In this document: positions 33,908-41,241 of the stretch, one piece after another
Position numbering within the stretch: the stretch's first letter is position 1
Layout: every line of letters starts with the position of its first letter
Assembly: GCA_002316385.1 (NCBI GenBank)
Contig: DCDL01000050.1
Location: 23,674 to 87,673, forward strand
Direction: 5' to 3'
DNA: 64,000 bases
Origin: Clostridium sp. UBA1056
GTDB taxonomy: Bacteria; Bacillota; Clostridia; Clostridiales; Clostridiaceae
Position numbers and translations under genes: made by a program
The notes under the pieces: generated by a model
Databases searched by the model: none
Seen by the model: only the letters and a program-made list of their open reading frames with translations
What the model was told of the DNA's origin: nothing

Positions 33908-34272
33908 TTTTACTCCTTTAAATAGATTTTATTAAAGTTACTCATAAAAAGTAACTTTACTTTATATTGACTTAATTAATTGATTAATATTCATGCTATT
34001 CTATTTTTTAAATTATTCTTTATAAAATCATACTCTTATATAAAAAGAGAACTAGTGCTGCAACACTAATTCTCTCATTAATTTAAAAAGTATAAAATAA
34101 TTTGCCAAGCTTTCACTTGCTCACCTTACACCTTAATCATACTATTTTTTCTATTATTGTCTATATCTAAGTAATACATTCACCCTATGATTATATCTAG
34201 ATTATTTATAATACTCAATAAATTCGATATTTTAATTTAAATCTATTCGATAAATTGTAATTTATTGATTTG
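33908..34272. other. Non-coding gap with a terminator
   Basis: 365 bp. It contains a strong intrinsic terminator for the minus strand, AGAGAA-C-TAGTG/CACTA-A-TTCTCT (34046-34075) followed by TTTTTATAT. The rest is AT-rich without a supported gene. Confidence 0.7.
34046..34075 (-). terminator. Intrinsic terminator
   Basis: 12-bp stem with one A/C mismatch, 6-nt loop, then CTCTTTTTATAT on the minus strand; downstream of the 34273-34548 remnant. Confidence 0.8.
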
Positions 34273-34548
34273 TTACTCAGATTCTATAAGCATTTCTTTA
34301 ACATCATCGTGGTATCCGATTGCGTCCAATGCCTTAACACTATCAATTGTCATCGTAGTGTCATCATGATTAGCTCGATTTGATGTACACCATAGAGCCA
34401 CACCACAACCTTTACGGAATATCCACAAAGTGTACAAAGTTTTTTTATTCATTTCTTCTGGAATAATTATTGCATAAAACTCTTCTCCTTCTAATGGTAA
34501 GGTGGAATTGTGGTAGCAAGTGGAATTTTAGGATTTATTATATTTTAC
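34273..34548 (-). pseudogene. Broken gene, start lost and frameshifted
   Basis: An open frame of about 79 codons (34273 to about 34513; HNSTLPLEGEEFYAIIIPEE, then KTLYTLWIFRKGCGVALWC, ending DDVKEMLIESE-stop) has no start codon. A perfect GGAGGTAAAATAT site near 34540-34554 is followed by ATAATA where an ATG would be expected, and a frame shift is needed around 34515. The pieces join as a small protein that has lost its start and one base. The function is unknown. Confidence 0.6.
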
Positions 34549-34593
34549 CTCCACGTATAATATTTTTTAGTCCCTATGTAGTATACAATAGCT

Positions 34594-34998
34594 TCATTTT
34601 GTATATATTATCTTGTTGTTAGCTCTTTCTTTAATAAAATCATGTACTGTGGTATCCGAAAGAATTTCATCCAAAAAATCTACAGAAATTTTTTGCATAG
34701 AGTCAAAAAGAAGCCATGTCGTTCTGTTTTCGTATTTATATATATCCGGAGAATATTCTAAAAATATCTGTCCTATTGTATCTTCTTTATAAGCATAATC
34801 TGCAACATGGCATAGATAGCAAATATCATCCACATTTCCTAATGTTAAAAGTACATACACAGGCTGATAAGCCACAGGTGTATTAGTAGAATAAGCTACT
34901 TTCCCATGTGTCAAAAAATATCCTAAATGAATAGATAAAATATCTTCACTACTTAATATTTCATCTTCATTAACTGATAGTTTTAATAATCTAATCAT
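34594..34998 (-). CDS. Hypothetical protein
   Basis: 134 residues. LKLSVNEDEILSSEDILSIH, YFLTHGKVAYSTNTP, WLLFDSMQKISVDFLDEIL, with Cys-x2-Cys-x-His (CYLCH). GGAGGAAATTTTT precedes the ATG. No family recognised. It is part of the accessory stretch between the polymerase module and the CRISPR locus, which carries genes in both orientations. Confidence 0.6.
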   Translation of the reverse strand: MIRLLKLSVNEDEILSSEDILSIHLGYFLTHGKVAYSTNTPVAYQPVYVLLTLGNVDDICYLCHVADYAYKEDTIGQIFLEYSPDIYKYENRTTWLLFDSMQKISVDFLDEILSDTTVHDFIKERANNKIIYTK

Positions 34999-35263
34999 AA
35001 AAATTTCCTCCTTTACAAATTCCTATTTATCTCTTAGTTAATATAATACTATATTAACATAATATCCTATTATTTTCTATAAATAAAATTCGTCTTTCAT
35101 CTAAAGTAAACCAACTAAAGCTATAAGTACTAAAATAAAATTTCTATTTATATTATATCTATTTATAACACCACCCTAACTTAATTCTTAACATTTAAGT
35201 AGAATATATTATCAAAATATGTTAAAATTTAGATATAAACATTACATATTGAGGTGGTAAATA

Positions 35264-35503
35264 ATGAGAACTAAATTAATAAATTCTAGTGAAGAAAATC
35301 ATAGTGGTTATGGAGCTGGTTCAGGAGATACAGAAAGATATGAGTATGAATGTGCTTGTGGAAAAGGTACAATAATAGAAGAACATGATAATATTCCTGG
35401 TTTTAGAGACCACTCTGTATATATTTGTTGTGAAGATTGTAGAGAAAATTATGAACTTGATACTTCTAAAGGAATTAGAAGTTGGGAGCTTATAAAAAAA
35501 TAA
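35264..35503 (+). CDS. Small zinc-ribbon-like protein
   Basis: 79 residues. CACGKG near residue 31 and CCEDC near 57 supply a four-cysteine metal site (Cys-x-Cys ... Cys-x2-Cys). GAGGTGGTAAATA precedes the ATG. It begins a three-gene plus-strand cluster (35264-36162) inside an otherwise minus-strand element, the layout of a moron or cargo cassette. Function unknown. Confidence 0.65.
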   Translation: MRTKLINSSEENHSGYGAGSGDTERYEYECACGKGTIIEEHDNIPGFRDHSVYICCEDCRENYELDTSKGIRSWELIKK

Positions 35504-35547
35504 CTTCATATTAAACAATATATATAACTATCCAAAGGAGACAATTA

Positions 35548-35661
35548 ATGTTCGGTATTGATAATAAATTTAAAGACAATGATATTACTTACAACCGCAA
35601 ACTAAAACTTGAAGAATATGATGACAATGGCACTTTAATTGATTGCGTAGAATTTTCATAA
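35548..35661 (+). CDS. 37-residue hypothetical protein
   Basis: ATG 35548-35550 with AAAGGAG nine nt upstream, TAA 35659-35661. The peptide is polar (DNKFKDNDITYNRKLKLEEY) and ends DCVEFS. It lies 44 nt after the zinc-ribbon gene and 9 nt before the 35671 gene, so all three form one transcript. No homologue known to me. Confidence 0.5.
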   Translation: MFGIDNKFKDNDITYNRKLKLEEYDDNGTLIDCVEFS

Positions 35662-35670
35662 AAAGATTTA

Positions 35671-36162
35671 ATGGAATTTTACACATTAAAAAATAATGGA
35701 TATAGTGATGTCCGTACTGCTAGAAAAAGTATTAAAGACTATTTTTCTATTGGGAACAAGGAACTTAAACTCAAATTACTAAATAATATTTTCTACCAAT
35801 ACACGCTTAATGATAACTTAGTTAATTCTATTGAATCTATAATTACAACATATACTGAAGATGAATTGAATTTTGCATTTTCACTAAAACACTATGTCTT
35901 TAATGAATGTAACTTTCATCTTAGTATGAAAGATGCTTCTTTCTTTAAAAACATGTCCTTTTTTGAAGTTTTAAAATGGATAAAAAGTGTTATTGGAATA
36001 TATTATGCCGTAGCTAATGATGGAACTAAAGGAATGTCTTACTTAGAAAAGCCTACTAGAAAACAGGGTAAATACCAAAGACAAAAGCATGGAAAAATAA
36101 TTATATTTTTAAGCTTTAATGATTGGAAAGAATATATTGTTTCTGAAAATGAATTAGAATAA
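35671..36162 (+). CDS. Hypothetical protein
   Basis: 163 residues. FYTLKNNGYSDVRTARKSIK, FSLKHYVFNECNFHLSMKD, a possible amphipathic middle and a basic segment LEKPTRKQGKYQRQKHGKI near the end. No known domain recognised. Third gene of the plus-strand cassette, closed by a perfect bidirectional terminator. A role in phage exclusion or host takeover is possible from its setting only. Confidence 0.6.
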   Translation: MEFYTLKNNGYSDVRTARKSIKDYFSIGNKELKLKLLNNIFYQYTLNDNLVNSIESIITTYTEDELNFAFSLKHYVFNECNFHLSMKDASFFKNMSFFEVLKWIKSVIGIYYAVANDGTKGMSYLEKPTRKQGKYQRQKHGKIIIFLSFNDWKEYIVSENELE

Positions 36163-36189
36163 AAAAGGAATATTAATATTCCTTTTTTA
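36161..36189. terminator. Bidirectional intrinsic terminator
   Basis: A6GGAATATTAATATTCCT6: perfect palindromic stem flanked by A- and T-runs, between convergent genes at 36162 and 36224. Confidence 0.85.
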
Positions 36190-36223
36190 TTCTCCATAAG
36201 TAAGTAGCTTTGTTTAAACTTTA

Positions 36224-36697
36224 TTATTTTAAAGTGTGACTCCCTAAAAATACAACTTTAGATAATGCTCTTGCGTTATGAAAACTTATTTGCCTTTTAT
36301 TGCATTCTTCTTTTATCAGCTTTAAATAAGCTACCTTATCAATATTTCCACTCAAGTATGCATCTATATCTTCATAAATCTCATCATTAGTGGTAAAACC
36401 TTCCACCACATCATAATCGTGTATGCCACCATTTTTACAACCCGCAACAAAATCAAGCCACTCTTCATTATACTCTTCAAATACTTTTACTTTTAAACCT
36501 GATATATCCTTAAGCTCATAAACATTTACTACTGGTGTTTTATATATTTTGCTCTCAGCTATGGCTTCATCTTTATTTCTAGTGCAGTAGAATCCGTAGC
36601 CAAAGTCCTTTGTATATCTATCCTTTATTATTGAAGGTTTTTCATTAACTATATGACTTCCATGATAAATTACATTCATATTATTTTTATATTCCAT
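36224..36697 (-). CDS. DUF3990 protein, predicted ADP-ribosyltransferase-fold toxin
   Basis: 157 residues (or 151 from the internal ATG 36677-36679). NVIYHGSHIVNEKP, KDFGYGFYCTRNKDEAI and the closing QISFHNARALSKVVFLGSH are the DUF3990 pattern, a family with an ART-like fold and a His-Tyr-Glu-type active site (H of YHGS visible). Members are often paired with DUF3791-type antitoxins; no such partner is next to it. It would modify a host or phage target by ADP-ribosylation if active. Divergent from the plus-strand cassette by a shared terminator. Confidence 0.75.
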   Translation of the reverse strand: MEYKNNMNVIYHGSHIVNEKPSIIKDRYTKDFGYGFYCTRNKDEAIAESKIYKTPVVNVYELKDISGLKVKVFEEYNEEWLDFVAGCKNGGIHDYDVVEGFTTNDEIYEDIDAYLSGNIDKVAYLKLIKEECNKRQISFHNARALSKVVFLGSHTLK

Positions 36698-36870
36698 TTT
36701 AAATCATCCTACATATTTATTTCTTTTATTATCTATATCACTAATATTTTATTTTACAATTCATATTCCATAAACACTGAGATTATTAAAATAATTATAA
36801 CATATTTATACACTTATTTTATTTTAATATTTATTTTATCTTTGTAGTGTTTTAAAATTAGTTATTTAAT

Positions 36871-37071
36871 CTACTCAATAAACTTGGATTTATCTTTTTC
36901 CAACTTTATCTTACCATCTCCTAGTGCAATAAAACCTGCTGTAATAGCGAGTGCAAACATTATATCATGTTCGCCAAACGGATTTGTTACAATGGAATAT
37001 ACTAAAAACGCTGTACAAATTAACAATACAGCCAATATAATACCACGCAAAATTTTTCTATTTTTAGACAT
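36871..37071 (-). CDS. Small two-segment membrane protein
   Basis: 66 residues: ILRGIILAVLLICTAFLVYS and DIMFALAITAGFIALGDG are two hydrophobic segments, with a Lys-rich tail (KIKLEKDKSKFIE). GGGGGAGGTTATAAAG precedes the ATG, an excellent site. It is alone in its transcript. Short membrane proteins of prophages include holins and superinfection-exclusion factors; nothing decides here. Confidence 0.6.
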   Translation of the reverse strand: MSKNRKILRGIILAVLLICTAFLVYSIVTNPFGEHDIMFALAITAGFIALGDGKIKLEKDKSKFIE

Positions 37072-37413
37072 CTTTATAACCTCCCCCCATTGTAATTTAT
37101 CGTTTAGTTAAAAAAACTACTAACTCATATAATAATGCAATTATGAGTTAATTATAACATATTTTAAAAATACCATACTATTCAATTTTCAAAGAACGAA
37201 TTTTCTTAATTAGTTCGCAATAATTTCAAATTAAATAAATTTATACTTTTATTTTATTTCTTATCAATCCTATATTTAACTTCTAAGATAAAAGCATAAT
37301 TATATTATAAAATAGTTAAAAAGAGAATAAAATGTAGCATCACGAACATGAATTTAATTACATATTATGTTATAATAACTTCATCTAATTATAAAATAAA
37401 GGATTGTTATATA
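37072..37413. other. Upstream region of the cas12f-like gene
   Basis: 342 bp without a gene. A TGT-TATAAT extended -10 element (TATAAT at 37371-37376) lies about 38 bp before the chosen ATG; no -35 is evident. It probably drives the nuclease gene on the plus strand. Confidence 0.5.
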
Positions 37414-38625
37414 ATGAATACAGTTAGGAAAATTAAACTTATCATCAATACTGATGATGATACACTTAGAAAAGAACAATATAAATTTATTAGAGATAGT
37501 CAATATTCTCAATATCAAGGTTTAAATAGATGTATGAGCTATCTTATGACTGGATATTATAGTAATAATATGGATATAAAGTCAGAAGGCTTTAAAGAAT
37601 ATCAAAAAACTATAACTAATAGTCTATATATTTTTAATGATATTGAATTTGGAAAAGGTATAGATAGTAAAAGTTCTATCACACAAAAAGTAAAAAAAGA
37701 TTTCAGTGCATCCTTAAAAAATGGACTAGCTAAAGGTGAGAGAAGTTCTACTAACTATAAAAGAACATTTCCTCTTATGACTAGAGGAAGAGATTTAAAA
37801 TTTAAATATGATGACGATGGTATACAAGTTTTAATAAATTGGATTAATAAGATACAATTTAAATGCATTTTAGGTGAGCATAAAAACGCACTAGAACTCC
37901 AACATACTTTACATAAAGTTATTATTGAAGAGTATAAAGTTGGTCAAAGTTCTTTAGCATTTGATAGAAATAATAAATTAATTTTAAATCTCACTTTAAA
38001 TATTCCTAATCCCCCAAAAACTGAAGTTATAAAAGACCGAGTTTGTGGTGTTGATTTAGGAATGGCAGTTCCAGCGTATTGTTCATTATCAGATTCAAAT
38101 TATATCAGAAAATCTTTTGGTACTTTTGAAGAATTTGCAAAGGTTAGAAAACAATTCAAAGCTAGAAGAATAAGATTACAAAAACAATTACAAGCTTCAA
38201 AAGGTGGCAAAGGCAGAAAAGATAAATTAAAAGCTAGAGAACAATTAAGAGATAAAGAAAAAAATTTTGCTAAGACTTATAATCATTTTTTATCTTACAA
38301 TATAGTTAAATTTGCTAAAGATCATCAATGTGAATATATTAATTTAGAAAATATTACTGGTACTAGTTTAGAAAATACTGTTCTAGGTATGTGGAGTTAT
38401 TACCAACTACAAGAAATGATCGAATATAAAGCTGAAAGAGTTGGTATTAAAGTTAGATATATTAATCCTGCTTTTACTTCTCAAAAATGTAGTAAATGTG
38501 GTAATATAGATAAAGAGAATAGATTGAATCAATCTACTTTCATTTGTAAGAATTGTGGTTTAAATATTAATGCTGACTATAATGCAAGTTTAAATATAGC
38601 TAGAAGTTCAGATTTTAAGAAATAA
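37414..38625 (+). CDS. cas12f: Miniature Cas12f1-like (type V-F / V-U3) RNA-guided nuclease
   Basis: 403 residues from ATG 37414-37416 (AAAGGA upstream; a longer frame begins at 37348 without a site). RuvC parts: GVDLGMAVPAYCS (catalytic Asp), YINLENITG (Glu), NADYNASLNIA (Asp); the zinc ribbon is CSKCG...CKNCG. Also present are GKGRKDKLK, EQLRDKEKNF, TYNHFLSYNIVKFA and WSYYQLQEMIEYKAERVGIK, which I recall from the 422-residue AsCas12f1. The related TnpB shares the RuvC motifs, but the array about 340 bp downstream, the anti-repeat sequences between, and the lack of tnpA favour Cas12f. It would cut DNA guided by crRNA and tracrRNA. TnpB remains the alternative. Confidence 0.75.
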   Translation: MNTVRKIKLIINTDDDTLRKEQYKFIRDSQYSQYQGLNRCMSYLMTGYYSNNMDIKSEGFKEYQKTITNSLYIFNDIEFGKGIDSKSSITQKVKKDFSASLKNGLAKGERSSTNYKRTFPLMTRGRDLKFKYDDDGIQVLINWINKIQFKCILGEHKNALELQHTLHKVIIEEYKVGQSSLAFDRNNKLILNLTLNIPNPPKTEVIKDRVCGVDLGMAVPAYCSLSDSNYIRKSFGTFEEFAKVRKQFKARRIRLQKQLQASKGGKGRKDKLKAREQLRDKEKNFAKTYNHFLSYNIVKFAKDHQCEYINLENITGTSLENTVLGMWSYYQLQEMIEYKAERVGIKVRYINPAFTSQKCSKCGNIDKENRLNQSTFICKNCGLNINADYNASLNIARSSDFKK

Positions 38626-38629
38626 AATG

Positions 38630-38870
38630 ATTTTTACGGTTGCTTTTCAAAAGGGTTTTAATACCTAGCCGAAGGGTGAGGGAATAGATTAAACATATAA
38701 GGTTTAGACCAACTGTATGCTATTACCACTCACTAAGCTATAAATTTAGGGATTTAAATTGCCCCTAACGTTCCATTTTAAATTGTCGACTCTATATAAT
38801 GTAAAAAACTAGGTAAGTCAACAAAGCTACTTATTATAATGTTTTAGATATAATTTACATTCTAAAAGGT
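38630..38870 (+). ncRNA. Candidate tracrRNA of the Cas12f-like system
   Basis: A GC-richer structured stretch between the nuclease gene and the array. TAGCCGAAGGGTGAG begins near 38665; GTGAG...GGAATAG pairs with CTATTACC...ACTCAC (38675-38740) around a AAAC/GTTT hairpin. Two anti-repeats are visible. First, ACGTTCCA (38768-38775) pairs with TGGAATGT of the repeat using one G-U, with TTTAAAT (38777-38783) next to it pairing with the repeat's ATTTAAA. Second, ATTTACATTC (38853-38862) is an exact complement of the repeat's last ten bases. Paired ends with an unpaired middle match the Cas12f guide architecture. A TnpB omega-RNA is the alternative. Confidence 0.6.
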
Positions 38871-38961
38871 CTTTGAAAATCATTAATAATTCTATAATAA
38901 AATAAGATAGACAATATTTATCTTTTAAATACTGATAAACAATAGGGTGTATGTGTATCGG

Positions 38962-39440
38962 ATTTAAATAGCTCTATAGTGGAATGTAAATTTACGATAC
39001 TTGCTAGGCTCCCAATCTCTAGCACCAATTTAAATAGTTCTATAGTGGAATGTAAATATAGAAGATTTGTTGGAACATTACTCCAGCATTTCATTTAAAT
39101 AGCTCTATAGTGGAATGTAAATTGTTGAAATAATGTTGCATATGCAATTGTATTAACTGATTTAAATAGCTCTATAGTGGAATGTAAATGGCAAGGAGAA
39201 TACTTTTACGTATTCACTACTATAATTTAAATAGCTCTATAGTGGAATGTAAATACCTATTAATACTATTACCATTCCAATTGGAAATCCATTTAAATAG
39301 CTCTATAGTGGAATGTAAATAATCCATAGCTTAGAATACTATACTTATTACTTGCAATTTAAATAGCTCTATAGTGGAATGTAAATGTGAGTAGATTGAT
39401 TATAGTGCCAAAAGTCAATTTAATTTAAATAGCTCCATAA
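38962..39440 (+). CRISPR. CRISPR array, seven full repeats plus one degenerate, seven spacers
   Basis: 30-bp repeats at 38962, 39028, 39093, 39160, 39225, 39291 and 39357, each beginning ATTTAAATAG and ending GTGGAATGTAAAT; the second has one C-to-T change. A degenerate final copy starts at 39423 (ATTTAAATAGCTCCATAAA). Spacers are 36, 35, 37, 35, 36, 36 and 36 nt and all different. The decayed last repeat marks the 3' end, so the leader is on the left, beside the nuclease gene. No other cas genes (cas1, cas2, cas6, Cascade) are in the window. The repeat ending resembles type I-B clostridial repeats too, so a host I-B origin is an alternative. Confidence 0.95.
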
Positions 39441-39500
39441 ATAAAGAACTGTATTAGCTCCACTTTGTTAAAATAAACTAATGCTTCTATTCAGTGAAAA

Positions 39501-39532
39501 AAGAAGTAATATAGTTACTATACTACTTCTTC
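39501..39532 (-). terminator. Intrinsic terminator after the 58-codon gene
   Basis: AAGAAGTA...TACTTCTT stem with one mismatch; followed on the minus strand by TTTTTTCAC. It insulates the CRISPR array from the par operon. Confidence 0.8.
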
Positions 39533-39549
39533 TATTACCTCTATCTTTA

Positions 39550-39726
39550 TTATGTTCCTATTAAAAAACTTACTTTTCTAGTATTGGTATGTATGACTAA
39601 AATACTGTTAGATACTAATTTCTCTACATAATCTTCATCCTTAAATAACTCATAATCTTTTATAAATTTCTTATTAAATCTATGAACATTTCCATCCATA
39701 GTTGTTATCAAAATACATTCATTCAT
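39550..39726 (-). CDS. 58-residue hypothetical protein
   Basis: Read from the complement: ATG 39724-39726 with GGAGGAGGTTTT directly upstream, TAA 39550-39552. The product (NECILITTMDGNVHRFNKK, FIKDYELFKDEDYVEKLVSN, ending HTNTRKVSFLIGT) looks like a small beta protein. It follows parR by 77 nt and may be the third gene of the par operon. Function unknown. Confidence 0.6.
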   Translation of the reverse strand: MNECILITTMDGNVHRFNKKFIKDYELFKDEDYVEKLVSNSILVIHTNTRKVSFLIGT

Positions 39727-39803
39727 AAAACCTCCTCCTTCATTTAAGAGTATTGATAATTTATTATATTTCTATAACAAAAAAGAACTCTATCTCTACC
39801 TTG

Positions 39804-40088
39804 CTAAAACATATTTGCAATGTCTGAGCTAATAGGTATTTCTTGCACCTTTTTGCTCACTTTTATTTCAGGTGCTTCTATCTCCTTTTCACACCTTTTA
39901 TTATCTTTTAGATTTATTTCCACTTCCTTATCTGCATCATTTAGGTTCAAATTGTAGCTATTAGTTGCTATTCGATACAAAACATCCTTAATAGTATCGC
40001 TTTCACTATAAGAGCTGGATAGGTAATCTAAAATTACCTTATCCTTATCCTTTTTTTCATTTAATGTTATATATACTCTTCTACTCAT
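39804..40088 (-). CDS. ParR-like centromere-binding protein
   Basis: 94 residues from ATG 40086-40088, with GGAGG overlapping the parM end. MSRRVYITLNEKKDKDKVIL and DYLSSSYSESDTIKDVLYRI form a ribbon-helix-helix N-terminus, and the acidic, Lys-containing tail ends EIPISSDIANMF, similar to the filament-capping tails of ParR proteins. The gene directly follows the actin-like gene. The pair would segregate a plasmid-like form of the element. Confidence 0.75.
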   Translation of the reverse strand: MSRRVYITLNEKKDKDKVILDYLSSSYSESDTIKDVLYRIATNSYNLNLNDADKEVEINLKDNKRCEKEIEAPEIKVSKKVQEIPISSDIANMF

Positions 40089-40090
40089 AA

Positions 40091-40933
40091 CTACCTCCAC
40101 ACTTGCTTACATAGATTAAAAGCTCCAATAACATTACTATAAACTGCATCTTCGTGAATCCTACAAGGTGTATTTGATTTTATGTAACTCTCAAGTAATT
40201 TCGCACCACCACCAGTAAAGTAAACTGTATAGTTCTTAATGTTTATTTGCCCTTTAGTATAGTTCAGTACCTCCTTCAGGAAGTCTATGTATAGTTGATG
40301 TGATACGTGAATTTTACCTCTCTTAATAAGTCTTTCTATATCCTCCTCAACATAATCTTCTCCCTTTGAGTTTTCTAACTCTTTTACTTTATAATAAAAA
40401 TCAAAAGTACCAATCTTATTAGTAAAATTCTTCTCAATATTTCCTTCAATAAATGAAGCATAATTTATTGTTCTTGAACCAATATCAATTATAAGAATAT
40501 CATCATTATCAGGATTATCTATTGAATAATAGCTTACATAACCTTCAGGAAGTATTGCTACATTATGTATAAACACCTTTCTAATTTGTCCATTGATCTC
40601 AAAACTGAAGCTCTTACCCTTTAACTCACCTATCATTTTCTCCTTATTGGGTAGTTGATTTACTGGTAGCAATAAGCATAAGTTTATATTAACATCATTT
40701 GTAGCCTTAGATATTGCATAAAGCAATATTGGCATATAGTTTTTATTAACCTTACTGTATTCTCTTTCAAGTTGTCCTACTGTTATGTAAGTTGTAGCTC
40801 CATTAAATTCTACTCTCTCAAATACTTCACCATTAGGATTAAATGCAGTTGATATTTTACTGCTGAACATCCCTTTATTTTCTCCTAAATACTTAGTGTT
40901 GTAGTTTCCTAAATCAACTATTATATTTTTCAT
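40091..40933 (-). CDS. ParM/Alp-like actin, plasmid segregation ATPase
   Basis: 280 residues, actin/Hsp70 fold. IIVDLGNYNTKYLG is phosphate motif 1, ILIIDIGSRTINYASF phosphate motif 2, and YTVYFTGGGAKLL the adenosine motif. It is shorter than R1 ParM but similar to the ParM/Alp7A proteins of Gram-positive plasmids and phages. ParM polymers push replicated DNA apart by binding ParR on the centromere. It is coupled to the ParR-like gene; a palindromic site lies 240 bp upstream. Its presence implies a low-copy extrachromosomal phase of element A. Confidence 0.88.
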   Translation of the reverse strand: MKNIIVDLGNYNTKYLGENKGMFSSKISTAFNPNGEVFERVEFNGATTYITVGQLEREYSKVNKNYMPILLYAISKATNDVNINLCLLLPVNQLPNKEKMIGELKGKSFSFEINGQIRKVFIHNVAILPEGYVSYYSIDNPDNDDILIIDIGSRTINYASFIEGNIEKNFTNKIGTFDFYYKVKELENSKGEDYVEEDIERLIKRGKIHVSHQLYIDFLKEVLNYTKGQINIKNYTVYFTGGGAKLLESYIKSNTPCRIHEDAVYSNVIGAFNLCKQVWR

Positions 40934-41241
40934 TTTATTCTCTCCTCTATCTCCAGTAATATTTTTTATATTTATTTAATCCTTCAAATGAAGGTAATTC
41001 TCCAGTAAATTTACAATGCATTTCTATGTATTCCTAAATTATATAAATGCTCATATCTTATATCTCTCCTAATCTTATTGATTTAAAATCTAAAAACCTA
41101 AATGATAGGCTTATTTTGAACTTATTTTTCTTGAAATTAATTCTCTATTTTATACTCTTATATATCATCATACATATTGCAATTTTGGAATAGGTGTAGG
41201 TAAAAAAATATCCCTTATTTAGCTCTTAACATATTATAAGA
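40934..41241. other. par operon leader with a palindromic site
   Basis: 308 bp between the winged-helix gene and parM. It carries the 22-bp palindromic site at 41173-41194, an AT-rich T/A-run spacer and no gene. It may hold the centromere and promoter of the par operon. Confidence 0.55.
41173..41194. promoter_or_regulatory. Palindromic operator copy 1
   Basis: On the minus strand CCTATT-N10-AATATG with CAAaaTTG in the centre; sequence identity to the copy at 42054-42075 extends for more than 25 bases including a following TTTTTTTAC-like run. One base off perfect dyad symmetry. Confidence 0.55.

Noticed and set aside
37348..38961. Ordinary IS200/IS605-type TnpB insertion
   Set aside because: No tnpA, no recognisable left or right end hairpins or target site, and a CRISPR array with matching anti-repeats follows. 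It stays the main alternative to Cas12f.
39058..39092. Spacer 2 as a self-target of the capsid gene near 21,900-21,930
   Set aside because: The complement shares two short blocks with the capsid DNA but needs a 2-base gap and diverges after; likely chance.
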